Of a DNA stretch of 64,000 bases, positions 9,951 to 21,826 are shown in pieces. How positions within the stretch are numbered: the stretch's first letter is position 1; each line of letters begins with the position of its first letter. The DNA is from Vibrio quintilis (GTDB lineage: Bacteria > Pseudomonadota > Gammaproteobacteria > Enterobacterales > Vibrionaceae). Below the pieces are notes generated by a model. The model was not told the DNA's origin. It searched no databases and worked only from the letters and a program-made list of their open reading frames with translations. The stretch is from the NCBI RefSeq assembly GCF_024529975.1, contig NZ_AP024897.1, positions 2,542,001 to 2,606,000 of the forward strand, read 5' to 3'. The translations under genes and the position numbers were made by a program.

Positions 9951-10469
9951 GTGACACTAATAACTAAACTAAATCAATTTTCCCAGCGTCGGGTTTCCTG
10001 GCTTGTATTATTTCTATCCGTTATATTCTTTGAGTTATGTGCACTTTTCTTTCAACATGGATTAAAACTGGCGCCATGTGTCATGTGTATTTATGAAAGA
10101 ATAGCAATGTTAGGTATCGCGGGAGCTGCATTAATTGGATTAATCGCTCCGGGAAATATCTTCTTCAGAGGGATAGGGTTACTTGGATGGGGATACACCG
10201 CATTCCGGGGATTCACTCTGGCAAATCAGCATGTAGAATATCAATTACACCCTTCACCATTTGCCACTTGTGATGCATTTGTTCAACTACCACACTGGGC
10301 ACCTTTAAACCAGTGGATGCCATGGATGTTTAAAGCCTATGGCGATTGTAGTGAAATTTCCTGGCAGTTTCTGAATCTTTCAATGCCACAATGGCTGGTG
10401 ATTATCTTTGCAGCCAACATTTTAATCGCAGTGATATTTATTCTTTCTCAGCTAAAAAGTAGTCGTTGA
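9951..10469 (+). CDS. dsbB: Disulfide bond formation protein DsbB
   Basis: Inner-membrane quinone reductase that reoxidises periplasmic DsbA. The GTG start at 9951 gives 172 residues, the usual length. A longer frame from 9879 would have to read through a terminator hairpin. Seen: four hydrophobic segments, the first redox pair CVMC (Cys43/Cys46, from the GTG) and the second pair in the loop CDAFVQLPHWAPL...YGDCSE. Convergent with ftsK. Confidence 0.93.
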   Translation: MTLITKLNQFSQRRVSWLVLFLSVIFFELCALFFQHGLKLAPCVMCIYERIAMLGIAGAALIGLIAPGNIFFRGIGLLGWGYTAFRGFTLANQHVEYQLHPSPFATCDAFVQLPHWAPLNQWMPWMFKAYGDCSEISWQFLNLSMPQWLVIIFAANILIAVIFILSQLKSSR

Positions 10470-10483
10470 ATTAATACCGTTGG

Positions 10484-10520
10484 ACAGCCAGTTTATAGCA
10501 CTTTAGTCACAACTGGCTGT
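10484..10520. terminator. Inverted repeat between dsbB and ftsK
   Basis: Perfect 10-bp inverted repeat ACAGCCAGTT...AACTGGCTGT with a 17-base loop, placed between two convergent genes. It may stop transcription from both sides, but there is no T run, so this is tentative. Confidence 0.4.
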
Positions 10521-10528
10521 TCAAATTC

Positions 10529-13345
10529 TTACTCTCCGACCGGTGCAGGTGCCAAAACTTCCCGGTTACCATTGTGTCCGGGAGCACTGACAATCCCCTG
10601 AGCCTCAAGCTGTTCAACAATCCTTGCTGCACGGTTATAACCTATTTTAAATCGCCGCTGAACTCCGGAAACTGAACCTCGCCGGGTTTCAACGACATGA
10701 GCAACAACCTGGTCAAACAATGGATCTACATCTTCATCAGCATCTGGTTGCTCCCCTGGCAGTAAAGCGTCAGGGCCCTGCTCACCATGAGTAATCTCAG
10801 CTATATAATCAGGTTTACCTCTGGCTTTCCAGTTATTGACTACCGCGTGAACGTCATCGTCTGATGCAAATGCACCGTGCACCCGGGTTGTATGGTTGGA
10901 ACCTGGAGGTAAATACAGCATGTCCCCCATACCCAACAGTGACTCCGCCCCACCCTGATCCAGAATCGTTCTGGAGTCAGTTTTTGTTGAAACCGTAAAT
11001 GCCACTCTTGTTGGAATATTTGCTTTAATCAACCCGGTGATGACATCAACAGAAGGCCGTTGAGTTGCAAGAACAAGATGTATACCAGCGGCTCGGGCTT
11101 TCTGAGCAAGCCTCGCAATTAATTCCTCGACTTTCTTACCAACGACCATCATCAGGTCGGCAAATTCATCAACAATAACAACGATAAACGGTAATTTTTC
11201 CAGGCGCGGAGGTTCTGAATCCATACTATCTCCCTCTTTCCACAGAGGGTCGTGTATCGGATGACCAGCTTGTTCAGCCTGATCCAGTTTTTCATTGAAG
11301 CCTTTGATATTTCTCACACCCAGCACTGACATCAACTTATACCGGCGCTCCATTTCAGCAACACACCACCGTAGTGCATTTGAAGCATCTTTCATGTCTG
11401 TCACAACTTCAGTCAGTAAGTGCGGTATTCCTTCATACACTGATAATTCCAACATTTTAGGGTCAATCATAATAAACCTGACTTCATCTGGCGTTGATTT
11501 ATACAACATACTCAGAATCATCACGTTAACACCAACTGACTTCCCTGACCCCGTTGTACCCGCAACAAGCACATGCGGCATTTTCGCTAAGTCAGCGACA
11601 ACTGCTTCTCCGGCAATATCCTGCCCTAATACGACAGTTGTTGGTGAAGACGAACGTTGAAATTTTTCACTGCTAATGACATCGGAAAGATAAACGGTTT
11701 GACGCGTCAGATTTGGTAATTCAAGACCAACATATGGTTTTCCGGGAATGACTTCCACGACGCGAACAGCAGATGCCGATAAAGAACGAGCTAAATCCGT
11801 TGATAAACCAGATATACGGCTTACTTTCACTCCTGGAGCTAAATCCAGCTCAAAGCGGGTAATCACAGGCCCAGGATAAATACCCACAACGTTTGCTTTA
11901 ATTTTATAGTCTGCCAGCTTAGACTCAACCAAACGCGCAATACGCTCCAGCATATCCTGATCGATGAAGTCATCACGTTGTTCCGGGTGATACAAAAGCT
12001 CCAATGTTGGCAAAGGCTCTTCAGGCTTGGGCAAGTCGACATTTTTCTGAACTAAAAAAGGATTCTGCATAGACACTTCAGCTTCTTTGGCCTCAGCAAT
12101 GATATTTTGAAATGCCACGACATCTTCATCAAGATCAACGTCCCTGCCTTCATCAAGGACATGCTCAGCATCATAGGGTTCATTCATTTCAGCTTCAGTT
12201 GCATTTTCTATATCAGAGTGATGAATACTTTCGTCATCGTCAAACACATCCAAATCAGAAATTACAGGTTCAGGTTGATGATCAATTTCTATCGAATCAA
12301 TCGATATTCCGGCAGACTGAATCGTTTCGGGCACTGCTGGCTCACTATAAGCCTGCAGATTTTCTTCTTCTGAAACAGCTTCATGAGAACAGGATAATTC
12401 AGAAACGGAGATTTCATCCTGCCTGTTTTCGCAGGTTGAATTGATATCATGAACAAGATCACCCATGTCTGCGAAATCTTCCCCCTGAAAGTCTTGCCCA
12501 TTTTCAGTGTGATTCAACGATTGAGGTAAGTGTATATTGTAATCTCGTTTTTCAGTGATAATTGATTCAGGGATGACATTCTCTTGTGACTCTTTGACAA
12601 AGTCAGCCTCTCTTTCACTTTTTACGTCTGAGACCCTATCAACAGAAAAATCAGCTTTCTGAACAGAAGGCTTAAGAATTACCTCAGATGAATCTTTACG
12701 AATCCTCGCCAATATTTTTGTAGTACAGGAAATACTGAAGTCACCAAGCCATTCCACAATCGTAAGCCACGAGATTCCGGTCAGCAAAGTGAAACCAGCT
12801 CCCCACAGGAACAAAAATATCAGAGTACTTCCAAGAATATTGAATGTTGGCAATGCCAGGTTACTTAATACATCACCAACAACACCACCAGAAGAAAAAT
12901 ACCATAAATCGTCAAAATTGATGTTTGCCAGTCCGCAGCTTGTCAGTAAGAGGATGACAAACCCAAGTAAACGTGTTCCCCACAGCATGAAATCAACAGC
13001 TGAAGGTTGTGCTTCACGTTTTCGAAGCATAATCCAGGCAATAACGGTAATAAAGACAGGAAGAGGGTAGGCAATGAATCCAAATATAAAAAAGAGTGTA
13101 TCCGCAATCCAGGCCCCTATGTAACCGCCGGCATTGTGTAGCTCTCCTCCCCAGGAAGTTTGCGACCATGACGGATCTGCCGGACTAAAAGTAAAAAGAG
13201 CAACAGAAAAAAAAACGGATAAAAGTACAGCCAAAATCAAAGCACATTCCCGTAACCGCTGGATACCATTTAAGCGAGATGACCGGGAGACCTCTGCCCT
13301 AGTTTTAATCAGAGTCTGAACTGTACTCTTGCTCTCTTTTAACAT
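10529..13345 (-). CDS. ftsK: DNA translocase FtsK
   Basis: Septum-located DNA pump that couples chromosome dimer resolution and segregation to division. Seen in order: four N-terminal membrane segments within about residues 35-215, an acidic linker of about 230 residues (many D/E), the hexameric RecA-like motor with Walker A GTTGSGKS at about 596-603 and Walker [12 protein letters not shown], and the C-terminal gamma winged helix ([22 protein letters not shown]) that reads KOPS sequences and activates XerD. At 938 residues the linker is much shorter than in E. coli (1329). The lrp gene lies upstream on the same strand. Confidence 0.95.
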   Translation of the reverse strand: MLKESKSTVQTLIKTRAEVSRSSRLNGIQRLRECALILAVLLSVFFSVALFTFSPADPSWSQTSWGGELHNAGGYIGAWIADTLFFIFGFIAYPLPVFITVIAWIMLRKREAQPSAVDFMLWGTRLLGFVILLLTSCGLANINFDDLWYFSSGGVVGDVLSNLALPTFNILGSTLIFLFLWGAGFTLLTGISWLTIVEWLGDFSISCTTKILARIRKDSSEVILKPSVQKADFSVDRVSDVKSEREADFVKESQENVIPESIITEKRDYNIHLPQSLNHTENGQDFQGEDFADMGDLVHDINSTCENRQDEISVSELSCSHEAVSEEENLQAYSEPAVPETIQSAGISIDSIEIDHQPEPVISDLDVFDDDESIHHSDIENATEAEMNEPYDAEHVLDEGRDVDLDEDVVAFQNIIAEAKEAEVSMQNPFLVQKNVDLPKPEEPLPTLELLYHPEQRDDFIDQDMLERIARLVESKLADYKIKANVVGIYPGPVITRFELDLAPGVKVSRISGLSTDLARSLSASAVRVVEVIPGKPYVGLELPNLTRQTVYLSDVISSEKFQRSSSPTTVVLGQDIAGEAVVADLAKMPHVLVAGTTGSGKSVGVNVMILSMLYKSTPDEVRFIMIDPKMLELSVYEGIPHLLTEVVTDMKDASNALRWCVAEMERRYKLMSVLGVRNIKGFNEKLDQAEQAGHPIHDPLWKEGDSMDSEPPRLEKLPFIVVIVDEFADLMMVVGKKVEELIARLAQKARAAGIHLVLATQRPSVDVITGLIKANIPTRVAFTVSTKTDSRTILDQGGAESLLGMGDMLYLPPGSNHTTRVHGAFASDDDVHAVVNNWKARGKPDYIAEITHGEQGPDALLPGEQPDADEDVDPLFDQVVAHVVETRRGSVSGVQRRFKIGYNRAARIVEQLEAQGIVSAPGHNGNREVLAPAPVGE

Positions 13346-13412
13346 AGCTTATCTTTAACCAGTAATAACAATTCAATTTTACAGTAACTATAAATTTTCC
13401 GTAACTATAAAT

Positions 13413-13441
13413 AGTCCGAGCGGCTAATTGCCGCTCGGACT
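13413..13441 (-). terminator. Hairpin after lrp
   Basis: Perfect 12-bp GC-rich stem AGTCCGAGCGGC-TAATT-GCCGCTCGGACT between lrp and ftsK. It lies downstream of the lrp stop on the minus strand, where a terminator is expected, but has no T run. Two copies of GTAACTATAAAT (13384-13395, 13401-13412) lie just beyond, in the ftsK promoter region. Confidence 0.55.
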
Positions 13442-13528
13442 GCATTACCATCATTTAATCATACCGACACTTAAAACCCAATAAACTTCAGTCAGAATAT
13501 AGAAAATTCCAAGTCATGATGCTAAGTA

Positions 13529-14023
13529 TTATCTTGTTTTTATCACCAATTGATTGGTCTGTTTCACTTCTTCCATGACCACATAAGTTCGGGTGTCGTT
13601 GACACCAGGCAAACGAAGCAGTGTGTCACCCAATAATTTACGGTATGCGCCCATATCAGATACCCGGGTTTTAAGCAAATAGTCAAAATCACCTGACACC
13701 AGATGACATTCCTGAATATCATCCAGTTTCTGAACAGCATTATTGAACTGCTCAAAGACATCCGGGGCACCACGATTTAAAGTAATTTCCACAAAAACCA
13801 GCAAAGACGCATCAAGATACTGTGGGTTTAACAGCGCGGTATAACCCATAATATAGTTTTGTCGTTCGAGACGCCTGACCCTCTCAAGACACGGCGTTGG
13901 AGACAAACCGACTCTTTTCGATAACTCAACGTTCGAAATTCTTCCGTCTCGCTGTAGTTCATTCAAAATATTGCGATCAATACGATCTAAATCCTTAGAT
14001 GGCTTTTTATAGTTGTCTGCCAT
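13529..14023 (-). CDS. lrp: Leucine-responsive regulatory protein
   Basis: Global feast/famine regulator of 164 residues, nearly identical to E. coli Lrp over the core (DLDRIDRNILNELQ; helix-turn-helix ISNVELSKRVGLSPTPCLERVRRL; RAM domain VFVEITLNRGAPDVFEQF). The start at 14023 (MADNYKKPSKD) has AAGGTGGAATAAGT in front and matches the family; an ATG ten codons earlier is less likely. Controls amino-acid metabolism and surface functions in a leucine- or alanine-dependent way. Upstream is a long AT-rich region, typical of autoregulated lrp. Confidence 0.95.
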   Translation of the reverse strand: MADNYKKPSKDLDRIDRNILNELQRDGRISNVELSKRVGLSPTPCLERVRRLERQNYIMGYTALLNPQYLDASLLVFVEITLNRGAPDVFEQFNNAVQKLDDIQECHLVSGDFDYLLKTRVSDMGAYRKLLGDTLLRLPGVNDTRTYVVMEEVKQTNQLVIKTR

Positions 14024-14385
14024 ACTTATTCCACCTTTATCACTTCCTTGCAATTACACTAAAAAAATATAAAAAATCTTAGCTTTCTAGATTAGAACTA
14101 TATCAGCCATTAATTCGTTATATTACACAAGCACCCAGTGAATACAACTAAATAGACTGACTATAATCAATATCAAATAATCTTAACAGACTATTTTTTT
14201 CCTTTGATTATTCCAATAAGATGTCATTATTATCATAAAAAATCAAACAAAAACAATAAGTTAAACAAAAAACAAATCACAATAAAAACGTGTACCAGCC
14301 TGTTTCATTTCGAACTGGCTTCTGGGCCCGTCCAAAAGAACTGATAGCAGGAAGGATGCTCCAAGCTCCACATCAATGTGAAAGA
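14024..14385. other. AT-rich lrp upstream region
   Basis: About 360 bases with no gene. Very AT-rich, with several A and T tracts suited to Lrp or H-NS binding. In V. cholerae I recall an alanine dehydrogenase gene between lrp and cysB; no trace of it is seen here. The last 60 bases next to the cysB stop are more GC-rich. Confidence 0.4.
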
Positions 14386-15405
<1,020 letters not shown>

Positions 15406-15651
15406 TTATATAATCATTAGTTATAATGTTTAATGATGTGAATTAATACCCCCGAAGTAGCAACTTCCGGAAAATTATTGAATGTAGCTCTGGAATTAGT
15501 GTTTTTCAGCCCAGATTTTCACTTTTGTCCCGGAATGTGTAATCATTCACTAGTAAGACATGTCAAATTCTGTCATGTTGTTATGAAGTTATTGTCAGGA
15601 ATGCTATATTCTTGACTGTGTTTTAGCGAATTACGGTTGAATACAAGATAT

Positions 15652-16416
15652 ATGAGTATTGGATTAATCATCACCTTGGTTGGATTATTACTGTTTTTAG
15701 TACTCGGCTATAACATGATGCTGCAGTACAAGATTAAAGTTGATGCAGCTAAAAAACACGAATCGGCTCGTTATATCGCAATAATCGATGCAACTGAAGA
15801 ACTTATAAGCAATGCACACCATATCCCTTTTAGTAAAGCTCTTTTAGTGTGCCTCAATAACAGAATATTGGATGCCCTCCAAAGTATGCATGAGCTGGAT
15901 CCTAAGAATAAACCCTTATCTCAGAGGGTTCAGGATATGCAGAGACAGGTTAAGCACCTGAAAGAGAATCATCCCGATAAAGACAGTACTCCTTTCAAAG
16001 TTCCGTCGAGTGATAAACAGGCGATTGTCATGTTGAAACTTGTAAAACGTTTAAGAGACACTATTCGCACGGAACATAATAAAGGCCGGCTTGATACCCA
16101 GTCGTATGTGAACGAAAATGCCCGTTTGGAAACAATGCAAATACGTATCAATATTGAAAACGTAATCAAACGGGCTAAAGATTCAATTAACAGGGGTCAG
16201 GCGGGCACTGCAACTCAGTTGCTTAAAAAAGGAATTGATGTGCTCAGTGCAAGGAATGACACTTATTCTGTACAGGCTAAGGGAAAGCTTCAGGATATGC
16301 TTGAAGAACTGGAAAACAAGCGCCAGAAAACCCGAGCTGCCGAGCAGCAAATGCAGAATGAAAACGAACGAGACAATGATATTGATGCATTGTTTGGTGA
16401 AAAGAAAAAATGGTAA
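15652..16416 (+). CDS. Membrane-anchored coiled-coil protein, function unknown
   Basis: A 254-residue protein (start ATG 15652; a TTG five codons earlier at 15637 is also open). It has one N-terminal membrane segment (IGLIITLVGLLLFLVLGYNMM), then a charged, strongly helical body rich in K, E, Q and R with coiled-coil character, ending NDIDALFGEKKKW. No enzyme motif is seen. Position beside cysB and miaE matches an uncharacterised gene in other vibrios as far as I recall. It has its own terminator. I cannot assign a function. Confidence 0.75.
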   Translation: MSIGLIITLVGLLLFLVLGYNMMLQYKIKVDAAKKHESARYIAIIDATEELISNAHHIPFSKALLVCLNNRILDALQSMHELDPKNKPLSQRVQDMQRQVKHLKENHPDKDSTPFKVPSSDKQAIVMLKLVKRLRDTIRTEHNKGRLDTQSYVNENARLETMQIRINIENVIKRAKDSINRGQAGTATQLLKKGIDVLSARNDTYSVQAKGKLQDMLEELENKRQKTRAAEQQMQNENERDNDIDALFGEKKKW

Positions 16417-16440
16417 CATTTCTTTATTAAAGTTTATTTC

Positions 16441-16464
16441 AGGCCGCATCATGCGGCCTTTTTT
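16441..16464 (+). terminator. Intrinsic terminator
   Basis: GC-rich stem AGGCCGCA-TCA-TGCGGCCT followed by a T run, 24 bases after the coiled-coil gene and just before miaE. Confidence 0.9.
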
Positions 16465-16478
16465 AGGTACAAAACATC

Positions 16479-17249
16479 ATGTTAAGCAATTTAGAAATTT
16501 CCTCGATACTGCAGCCAATACAGACATTTCTCCAGTGTGACACACCAAAAGAATGGCTTGCCAAAGCCCAAAAACCAGAAAATCTGGCTATCATTTTAAC
16601 AGACCACCTCCTTTGTGAGTTAAAGGCTGGTCAATCAGCAATGCTTCTGGTTAAAAAATATGCAGCCGACAAAAGTAGTGCCTTGTTTTTACAGGATTGG
16701 CTCAAACCCTATGAAGAATTTGCTTATAAAAACATTGGGAATATAGAAACCTTAAAAGATAAAAATAACTTTTCAAAGAGTATCATCGTCAAATCTGATT
16801 CTTCATACAGCCAACAGCTTATTGATAAAATGGTATTACTGATTAAAGAAGAACTGCACCATTTCTATCAGGTACTTGAAATCATGGCGCTGAAAGGAAT
16901 TCAGTACCAAAGTGTTCCTGCGAGCAGATATGCAAAAGGCATGTTTTCTCATGTTAAAACGTATGAACCAGATACATTAGTGGATAAACTGATCATCGGC
17001 GCTTATATCGAAGCTCGTTCGTGCGAGCGATTTGCCAGATTAGCACCATATATGGATGCTGATATATCCAGCTTCTATGTTTCTCTGCTTCGTTCAGAAG
17101 CAAGGCATTTTCAGGATTATCTTAATCTGGCACAGTCAATCACACAGAAAGACATCTCAACCCGAATACAAGAATTTGGTCAGATTGAAGCTGAATTAAT
17201 CTCAAGCCCTGATCAAGATTTTAAGTTTCATAGTGGTTTACCTGAATAA
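16479..17249 (+). CDS. miaE: tRNA 2-methylthio-N6-isopentenyladenosine hydroxylase MiaE
   Basis: Di-iron monooxygenase that hydroxylates the isopentenyl group of ms2i6A37 in tRNAs reading U-starting codons, using O2. 256 residues. Seen: the ferritin-like four-helix bundle with carboxylate/histidine iron ligands in LLCELKAGQSAM, IKEELHHFYQVLEIM, GAYIEARSCERFARL and RSEARHFQDYLNLA. Convergent with pyrF and separated from it by a shared terminator. Confidence 0.93.
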   Translation: MLSNLEISSILQPIQTFLQCDTPKEWLAKAQKPENLAIILTDHLLCELKAGQSAMLLVKKYAADKSSALFLQDWLKPYEEFAYKNIGNIETLKDKNNFSKSIIVKSDSSYSQQLIDKMVLLIKEELHHFYQVLEIMALKGIQYQSVPASRYAKGMFSHVKTYEPDTLVDKLIIGAYIEARSCERFARLAPYMDADISSFYVSLLRSEARHFQDYLNLAQSITQKDISTRIQEFGQIEAELISSPDQDFKFHSGLPE

Positions 17250-17280
17250 AAGGTTGTATTGATATATACAACCTTTTTAT
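17248..17280. terminator. Bidirectional terminator miaE / pyrF
   Basis: Perfect 12-bp stem AAAAGGTTGTAT-N6-ATACAACCTTTT at 17248-17277, with A and T runs on both sides, between the convergent ends of miaE and pyrF. Its first bases overlap the miaE stop codon. Confidence 0.9.
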
Positions 17281-17316
17281 ATGGCTCTCAATACGAATCA
17301 GAAAAAGGACAAAAGA

Positions 17317-18012
17317 TTAAACGAGTGAAGCATTAATTTGAGAAAGAACAACTGATGGCTCTTTCGCTTGAGTAATTGGGCGCCCGATAACCAGATAATC
17401 AGAGCCGGCCTGTATCGCTTCTTGCGGTGTCATTACACGTTTTTGATCACCTTTGTCAGAGCCTGCTGGTCTGATTCCGGGTGTAACCAGTTTAAACTTT
17501 TCGCCAAATTCTGATTTCAGATAGTTTGCTTCCTGTGCTGAGCAAACAATACCATCTAAACCCGAATTTTTTGTTAGCTTAGCTAATCTGGAAACATGTT
17601 CCTGAAGTGTTACATCCACACCAATACTTTTCAGGTCTGATTGAGACATACTTGTCAGAACTGTCACACCAATCAATAAAGGTTTATCATCTCCATAAGA
17701 AACTAAAGCTTCACGGGCTGCAGTCATCATCTGCTCACCACCACTCGCATGAACATTCACCATCCATACGCCAAGGTCAGCTGCGGCCTTGACTGCCTTT
17801 GAACAGGTATTCGGAATATCATGAAACTTTAAGTCTAAAAATACAGAAAAGTCACGTTGGTGCAATTGACGAACAAAATCAGGCCCAAACAGCGTAAACA
17901 TCTCCTTTCCAACTTTCAAACGACAACTTGTTGGATCAATCCTATCGACAAAACGAAGTGCCTCAGACTGATTATTATAATCTAACGCCACAATCACTTT
18001 TGGGTCGTTCAT
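17317..18012 (-). CDS. pyrF: Orotidine 5'-phosphate decarboxylase
   Basis: Last step of UMP synthesis: OMP to UMP and CO2. 231 residues in a TIM barrel. Seen: [10 protein letters not shown] at the start, the catalytic loop [10 protein letters not shown] (Lys/Asp network) at about residues 60-69, and the phosphate-binding end [10 protein letters not shown]...[11 protein letters not shown]. Downstream of lapB on the same strand, the usual order. Confidence 0.96.
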   Translation of the reverse strand: MNDPKVIVALDYNNQSEALRFVDRIDPTSCRLKVGKEMFTLFGPDFVRQLHQRDFSVFLDLKFHDIPNTCSKAVKAAADLGVWMVNVHASGGEQMMTAAREALVSYGDDKPLLIGVTVLTSMSQSDLKSIGVDVTLQEHVSRLAKLTKNSGLDGIVCSAQEANYLKSEFGEKFKLVTPGIRPAGSDKGDQKRVMTPQEAIQAGSDYLVIGRPITQAKEPSVVLSQINASLV

Positions 18013-18071
18013 TTTGACTCCTCTGAATTAGTATAAATTATAGTTACAATAACAAACGTTACGTAGTGGAA

Positions 18072-19241
18072 TTACTCTCCATCCAAACCACGAATAGGTT
18101 TCACCTTTCCCCAGCTCTTGCAGGAAGGGCAATACCAATATAAAGAATGAGAAGAAAACCCACACTTTCTACAGCGATAATCAGGTTTAATTCTCATTTG
18201 CTCACCAACCATACTCTGAAGAGCTGAGAGACTTTCTTTCGCCCGTCCTTCCTCAGCTTCAGCCAGATGGTAATCCATCAAACGATAAAACCCTTTCATT
18301 GTTGGGTTCTTCGCCAGCTGTTTTGTTAATAAATCCAAAGCAGCCCCAGTCCCTTCATGGTGAGCAACCAACTGGGCCAACATCAATTCTGAAGAAGCAC
18401 CCGCATGAGCATTTATACAACGCTTTAAAAATTGAATTAATTCTTGTTCTTGCCCAAGGTGATGATAACAATCAGCAAGAGTAGATAAAATTTCACCCAC
18501 AAAGTCAGCATCTTGTTCAAGAACATTCTCCATATAATGAATCGTCTGCTTATAATCTTCTTTTTCCAGATATAGCTTACCTAACTCAATACTGGCTCTG
18601 ACACACTGTGGGTCTTCAGATAAAGCTTTTCTATAGAGCTGAACCGCTTTCACCTCATCTCTTAAAGCATAAGCATCTGAAGCTAATTCACACCAAAAAT
18701 GAGCAATACTGCTTCGCATTTTTTTTCTTCCAAGCCTGACTAAAGCATGAGCACAATCAATAGCTTTTATCCATTCCCGGGTTTGCTGGTAAATAGAAGT
18801 CAATTGGAGTAACGCTGACTCTCGGTGCTCAGGCTCATCTAACAACTGTTCAAATATTCGCTCAGCCCTATCTAAGAAACCAGCAACCATGTAATCTTTA
18901 GCCAGCTGTTGAAGTGCCAGATTCTTTTGTTCAATCGTGAGCCCTGAACGAGAAATCAAATTTTGGTGAATACGAATAGCCCGATCAACTTCCCCCCTGG
19001 AACGAAATAAGTTCCCAAGAGCTAAATGCGTATCAATTGTTTCATCATCAACCTGAAGCAACTCAATAAAATGATCGACTGCCTTATCAGATTGATCAGA
19101 AAGTAACAGATTTAAACCCGCAACATATTGACGAGAAATTTGGTGTGACTGTTTCTGCTTATCTTGCTGAGCACTACGATGCCCCATATACCAACCATAT
19201 GCGGCAGCAATGGGCAATAGCAGGAAGAGTATTTCTAACAT
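18072..19241 (-). CDS. lapB: LPS assembly protein B
   Basis: Inner-membrane TPR scaffold (YciM) that sets LPS levels by presenting LpxC to FtsH. 389 residues: an N-terminal membrane anchor (ILFLLLPIAAAYGWYMGHRS), about nine TPR-like helix pairs, and a C-terminal rubredoxin-type metal site CRKCGF...YWYCPSCKSWG with four cysteines. Follows lapA with nine bases between. Confidence 0.95.
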   Translation of the reverse strand: MLEILFLLLPIAAAYGWYMGHRSAQQDKQKQSHQISRQYVAGLNLLLSDQSDKAVDHFIELLQVDDETIDTHLALGNLFRSRGEVDRAIRIHQNLISRSGLTIEQKNLALQQLAKDYMVAGFLDRAERIFEQLLDEPEHRESALLQLTSIYQQTREWIKAIDCAHALVRLGRKKMRSSIAHFWCELASDAYALRDEVKAVQLYRKALSEDPQCVRASIELGKLYLEKEDYKQTIHYMENVLEQDADFVGEILSTLADCYHHLGQEQELIQFLKRCINAHAGASSELMLAQLVAHHEGTGAALDLLTKQLAKNPTMKGFYRLMDYHLAEAEEGRAKESLSALQSMVGEQMRIKPDYRCRKCGFSSHSLYWYCPSCKSWGKVKPIRGLDGE

Positions 19242-19250
19242 TGACAGAGA

Positions 19251-19529
19251 CTATCCAATATTATTTTTAGTGTCCAGACTCTTATTTTCATACTGCTTTA
19301 ACTGTTTGTTCAACTTTCTGACCTGCAATCTGGACTTAAGATGTAAACTTCCGAAAATGAACCAGGCGATGATAAAGCCCACGACAAAGATAACTCCCAT
19401 CAACCAAGATAAGTGAAAGTCACCCTTAGCTATTAAATAATTAAAGGTCACCGTCTCCTGATTTTGGGCTCCCAGGGCAAGTGCAATGAGGAAAAGAACA
19501 ATGATAGATAATATTTTTATAATTCTCAT
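19251..19529 (-). CDS. lapA: LPS assembly protein A
   Basis: Small inner-membrane protein (YciS, 92 residues) with two hydrophobic segments (IIKILSIIVLFLIALALGAQN; LSWLMGVIFVVGFIIAWFIFG) and a basic cytoplasmic tail with coiled-coil character. Works with LapB in LPS homeostasis; the two genes form an operon. Confidence 0.92.
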   Translation of the reverse strand: MRIIKILSIIVLFLIALALGAQNQETVTFNYLIAKGDFHLSWLMGVIFVVGFIIAWFIFGSLHLKSRLQVRKLNKQLKQYENKSLDTKNNIG

Positions 19530-19622
19530 AATATAAAAACCTGCATCAGTTACCAGCAGCCCTGATTATGCAAGAAAATCACCGCCTACACCATGAATAT
19601 TTCAAAGCGTTCAGTCCAACCT

Positions 19623-19653
19623 AAAAAAAACGGCATATCAAAAGATATGCCGT
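19623..19653 (-). terminator. Terminator after ihfB
   Basis: 10-bp stem ACGGCATATC-AAAA-GATATGCCGT, followed on the minus strand by a run of eight T, 24 bases past the ihfB stop. Confidence 0.9.
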
Positions 19654-19676
19654 CTATTCATAATAAGCAAAATGAT

Positions 19677-19961
19677 TTACAGGTTGCTGTTCACACGTTC
19701 TCGAAGCTCTTTTCCAGGTTTAAAATGAGGTACATATTTACCCTCAAGTTCAACCTTATCTCCAGTTTTTGGATTTCGTCCGATACGTGGTTCACGATAG
19801 TGTAAAGAGAAACTGCCAAAGCCTCGAATTTCTATTCTATCGCCTTGTTCTAACGAAGAAGCCATGTGTTCCAGAATATCCTTCACTGCATCTTCAATCT
19901 CTTTTGCGGACAAGTGAGTTTGCTCTGCACATAATCTTTCAATCAATTCAGACTTTGTCAT
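19677..19961 (-). CDS. ihfB: Integration host factor subunit beta
   Basis: DNA-bending nucleoid protein that pairs with IHF-alpha. 94 residues. Seen: the DNABII fold with [51 protein letters not shown]; the proline that intercalates DNA is in the IGRNPKTG arm. Follows rpsA, as in most gammaproteobacteria. Its presence is relevant to the sigma-54 promoters in the window, which often need IHF. Confidence 0.96.
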   Translation of the reverse strand: MTKSELIERLCAEQTHLSAKEIEDAVKDILEHMASSLEQGDRIEIRGFGSFSLHYREPRIGRNPKTGDKVELEGKYVPHFKPGKELRERVNSNL

Positions 19962-20007
19962 AGTGTCCCTCTTTTTACTCTAGGAATATCAGAACTTAGT
20001 TCTAACA

Positions 20008-20034
20008 GAAAAAGGAGCCTACCGGCTCCTTTTT
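20008..20034 (-). terminator. Terminator after rpsA
   Basis: Stem AAAAAGGAGCC-TACC-GGCTCCTTTTT between rpsA and ihfB, 12 bases past the rpsA stop; the T-rich side follows on the minus strand. Confidence 0.85.
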
Positions 20035-20046
20035 CGGCGAGTCTGA

Positions 20047-21717
20047 TTATTCGCCTTTAGCAGCCTTAAATGCATCAGCCATTGCACTACCAAACGAAGA
20101 TTCATCTTGCTTGTTCAGTGAAGCCATTGCTTCTTGCTCTTCTGCTTCATCTTTTGCTTTGATTGAAAGGTTAATTACACGATTCTTACGGTCAACACCA
20201 GTAAATTTCGCTTCAAGACTATCACCCACATTCAAAACAAGAGACGCGTCTTCAACACGGTCACGGGATACTTCAGAAGCACGAATGTAACCTTCAACGC
20301 CATCTTCTAGTTCAATTGTAGCACCTTTCGCATCAACTGCAGTTACAGTACCATTGACTAATGCACCTTTTTTGTTTTCAGATACATATGCGTTAAATGG
20401 ATCACTTTCCATCTGCTTAACACCAAGAGAGATGCGCTCACGCTCAGCATCAACTGCAAGTACAACAGCTGAGATTTCATCACCTTTCTTGTATTCACGG
20501 ACAGCTTCTTCTCCAGGGACATTCCAGGAAATATCAGACAGGTGAACAAGACCATCAATGCCGCCTTCAAGACCAATAAAGATACCAAAGTCAGTAATAG
20601 ACTTGATCTTACCAGTTACTTTGTCACCTTTAGTCTGACCTTCAGCAAATTCTTGCCAAGGATTAGCTTTACATTGCTTCAGACCAAGAGAAATACGACG
20701 ACGTTCTTCATCAATATCAAGAACCATGACTTCAACTTCATCGCCAACATTCACAACTTTTGAAGGGTGAATGTTCTTATTCGTCCAATCCATTTCTGAA
20801 ACGTGAACCAAACCTTCTACGCCTTCTTCGATTTCAACGAAACAGCCGTAATCAGTCAGGTTAGTGACACGACCCGAAAGTTTATGCCCTTCAGGGTAAC
20901 GCTTAGCAATAGCTACCCATGGATCTTCGCCTAATTGCTTCAGGCCCAGAGAAACACGAGTACGGTCACGATCAAACTTCAGTACCTTCACTAAAATTTC
21001 ATCACCAACATTCACGATTTCAGATGGATGTTTAACACGTTTCCACGCCATATCAGTGATGTGAAGCAGGCCATCAACACCGCCTAAATCTACGAATGCA
21101 CCGTAATCAGTCAGGTTCTTAACAATACCTTTAACTTCAGTACCTTCTTGGAGAGTTTCAAGAAGCTCATCACGCTCAACACTGTTTTCTGATTCGATAA
21201 CAGCACGACGAGATACAACAACATTATTACGCTTTTGATCAAGTTTAATTACTTTAAACTCGAGCTCTTTGTTTTCTAAATGAGTTGTATCACGAATAGG
21301 ACGTACGTCTACAAGAGAACCAGGAAGGAAAGCACGGATACCATTCAGTTCAACAGTAAAGCCACCTTTAACTTTTCCGTTGATAACACCAACAACAGTT
21401 TCTGCTTCTTCATAGGCTTTCTCAAGAACAATCCAAGCTTCATGGCGTTTTGCTTTCTCACGAGAAAGCTGAGTTTCACCAAAGCCATCTTCTACGGCAT
21501 CAAGTGCAACATCGACTTCAGAGCCAACTTCAACTTCAAGTTCGCCAGATGCATTTTTAAATTGTTCTGCAGGGATAGCCGATTCAGATTTCAATCCAGC
21601 GTCTACAAGAACAAAGCCATTTTCAATAGCGACAACAGTACCTTTAACAATAGTACCGGCCTGGAACTCAGTCTCACTTAGAAACTCTTCAAAGAGTTGA
21701 GCAAAAGATTCAGTCAT
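20047..21717 (-). CDS. rpsA: 30S ribosomal protein S1
   Basis: Essential mRNA-binding ribosomal protein. 556 residues with six S1 (OB-fold) domains; the repeat signature ([65 protein letters not shown]) is plain. Length equals the E. coli family (557). Between cmk and ihfB, the standard order. Confidence 0.97.
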   Translation of the reverse strand: MTESFAQLFEEFLSETEFQAGTIVKGTVVAIENGFVLVDAGLKSESAIPAEQFKNASGELEVEVGSEVDVALDAVEDGFGETQLSREKAKRHEAWIVLEKAYEEAETVVGVINGKVKGGFTVELNGIRAFLPGSLVDVRPIRDTTHLENKELEFKVIKLDQKRNNVVVSRRAVIESENSVERDELLETLQEGTEVKGIVKNLTDYGAFVDLGGVDGLLHITDMAWKRVKHPSEIVNVGDEILVKVLKFDRDRTRVSLGLKQLGEDPWVAIAKRYPEGHKLSGRVTNLTDYGCFVEIEEGVEGLVHVSEMDWTNKNIHPSKVVNVGDEVEVMVLDIDEERRRISLGLKQCKANPWQEFAEGQTKGDKVTGKIKSITDFGIFIGLEGGIDGLVHLSDISWNVPGEEAVREYKKGDEISAVVLAVDAERERISLGVKQMESDPFNAYVSENKKGALVNGTVTAVDAKGATIELEDGVEGYIRASEVSRDRVEDASLVLNVGDSLEAKFTGVDRKNRVINLSIKAKDEAEEQEAMASLNKQDESSFGSAMADAFKAAKGE

Positions 21718-21826
21718 TTATTTAATCTTCAATAATTTAAACGTCCACGGGCTTCCTACCACATGGGGTTATTAACTTCGCTAATCATCATCCTTGCGAT
21801 CAACGTTCTCTGAAATAATTAAGTTA

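Noticed and set aside
12107..12444. Plus-strand reading frames inside ftsK
   Set aside because: They oppose the acidic, repeat-like linker of FtsK and have no ribosome site or family features; they are shadows.
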